Shown: positions 63,160 to 64,000 of the stretch, one piece after another
Layout: each line of letters opens with the position of its first letter
Numbering within the stretch: position 1 is the first letter of the stretch
From: Rhodoferax sp. TS-BS-61-7
GTDB taxonomy: Bacteria > Pseudomonadota > Gammaproteobacteria > Burkholderiales > Burkholderiaceae_C
Assembly: GCF_002943465.1 (NCBI RefSeq)
Contig: NZ_PTQY01000001.1
Coordinates: 558,001 to 622,000 of the forward strand
DNA: 64,000 bases
Direction of reading: 5' to 3'
Translations under genes and position numbers: made by a program
The notes under the pieces: model-generated
Told to the model about the DNA's origin: nothing
The model's input: the letters and a program-made list of their open reading frames with translations, nothing else
The model's database searches: none

Positions 63160-64000
63160 ATGGCACGCACCCTCCCCGAACTCCGAGTCCTGATCGACGC
63201 CGTCGACCAGGAGCTGCTGACCCTGCTCTCCCGCCGCGCGGCCCTGGCCAACGAGGTCGGCGAAGTCAAAAAACTGGACGGCTCGGCCGTCTTCCGCCCC
63301 GACCGCGAAGCCCAGGTGATCCAGAACCTGCAGCAGGCCAACCAGGGCGCCTTGAAGAATGAAAGCGTGGCCGTCATCTGGCGCGAAATCATGTCGGCCT
63401 GCCGCTCGTTGGAAGCGCCGCAGCGTGTGGCATACCTGGGCCCCAAAGGCACCTTCAGCGAGGAAGCCTCGGTGCGTTTCTTCGGCTCCAGCATCACCCA
63501 CGTGCCCTGCGCCAACTTTGACGAAGTGTTCCACGCCGCCACCGCCGGCTCGGCCGAGTTTGGTGTGATCCCCGTGGAGAACAGCACTGAGGGTGTGGTC
63601 ACCCGCTCGTTGGACCTGCTGCTCAACTCCCCGCTGCACATCGTGGGCGAAATCAGCCTGCTGGTGCGCCACCATCTGCTGCGCACGACTGCGTCGCTGG
63701 ACGGCATTGAGGTCGTGCTGGCCCATCCACAGGCGCTGGCCCAGTGCCAGCAGTGGCTCAGCACCCACCTGCCGAACGCCGAGCGCCGAGCGGTCTCCAG
63801 CAACGCCGAAGGCGCGCGCCTGGCTGCAACGAATCCGGCCTGGGCCGGCATCGCCAGCGAACGCGCGGGTTCCGAATTTGGCCTGCACATTGCGTCGCAC
63901 GCCATCCAGGACGAGGCCTTCAACCGCACCCGTTTTGTCGTCGTCTGCCTGCCCAGCGTGCTGCCCGCGCCCGAGGCGTCGGGCAAAGACTGCACCAGCC
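63160..64000 (+). CDS. pheA: Chorismate mutase/prephenate dehydratase (cut by window end)
   Basis: The first 280 residues of the bifunctional P-protein of phenylalanine synthesis. N-terminal chorismate mutase (LRVLIDAVDQELLTLLSRRAALANEVGEVK) at ~1-90; prephenate dehydratase begins with VAYLGPKGTFSEEASVRFFG and contains VPVENSTEGVVTRSLDLL-like sequence (read as IPVENSTEG). The end of the dehydratase domain and the ACT regulatory domain lie outside the window. The ATG at 63160 is 10 bp after serC. Confidence 0.93.
   Translation, partial: MARTLPELRVLIDAVDQELLTLLSRRAALANEVGEVKKLDGSAVFRPDREAQVIQNLQQANQGALKNESVAVIWREIMSACRSLEAPQRVAYLGPKGTFSEEASVRFFGSSITHVPCANFDEVFHAATAGSAEFGVIPVENSTEGVVTRSLDLLLNSPLHIVGEISLLVRHHLLRTTASLDGIEVVLAHPQALAQCQQWLSTHLPNAERRAVSSNAEGARLAATNPAWAGIASERAGSEFGLHIASHAIQDEAFNRTRFVVVCLPSVLPAPEASGKDCTS

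Noticed and set aside
1..64000. CRISPR arrays, rRNA genes, ordinary tRNA genes, insertion sequences
   Set aside because: None seen on reading; the only RNA gene recognised is ssrA.

Overview
The window reads as a chromosomal segment of a GC-rich betaproteobacterium, most likely Comamonadaceae (Rhodoferax/Polaromonas/Acidovorax-like). This rests on recognisable gene content and order (gph-ubiG, ompA, gyrA, serC, pheA; glnA-ntrB-ntrC), a tmRNA tag reading ANDERFALAA, and a dispersed short intergenic repeat of a kind I associate with this family. The genus is an inference; no 16S gene is present.

Layout. (1) 1-6913: the 3' end of an aryl-polyene/xanthomonadin-like pigment cluster: MMPL exporter (cut by the window edge), small membrane protein, flavin-dependent halogenase-like oxidoreductase, lipoprotein, ketosynthase, dehydratase, ketoreductase, second ketosynthase and phosphopantetheinyl transferase, mostly overlapping by 4-13 bp. 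(2) 7143-17694: mixed core genes: YihY-like membrane protein, periplasmic amino-acid-binding-like protein, DUF2069, FAD-linked dehydrogenase, MFS carrier, thyA-folA, a two-component group (orphan receiver, NarL-type regulator, divergent CHASE3 kinase) and three small stress-type proteins (DUF1328, BON, CsbD). (3) 17779-31959: a CHASE3-PAS-GAF-GGDEF-EAL protein, xth, the nitrogen operon glnA-(secreted protein)-ntrB-ntrC with a sigma-54 promoter and an NtrC box, a CinA-like gene, an EI24-type membrane protein, an RsuA-type pseudouridine synthase, and an HD-GYP response regulator. (4) 31996-34985: a transaldolase-like aldolase and RbsD/FucU mutarotase divergent from a PfkB sugar kinase, then a Lys-rich microprotein and arfB.

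(5) About 35.0-56.5 kb: an integrated island lying between arfB and ssrA, the two ribosome-rescue genes. Its integrase is at the ssrA end, and matching double TGTTCCCCC repeats lie near both ends. It carries a P4-satellite-like replication/regulation set (AlpA-type regulator, Toprim-DUF927 primase/ATPase), a TrfA-like replication initiator, and two blocks of probable defence genes. One is a minus-strand type I restriction operon hsdM-hsdS-(NucS-like PDDEXK nuclease)-hsdR-(YgjP-like metallopeptidase). The other is a plus-strand trio: an unrecognised protein with a CDI motif, an SF1 helicase with a large N-terminal extension, and a single-HKD phospholipase-D-type nuclease. A FRG-domain gene sits opposite the trio across a divergent intergenic region. 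The trio, with or without the FRG gene, is the best candidate here for an undescribed system.

(6) 56571-64000: ssrA, gph, ubiG, ompA, gyrA, serC and the start of pheA, all core genes.

Assignments come from reading motifs and context; no database search was run. Starts were moved from the longest possible reading frame where a signal peptide, conserved N-terminus, overlap or Shine-Dalgarno favoured another codon.
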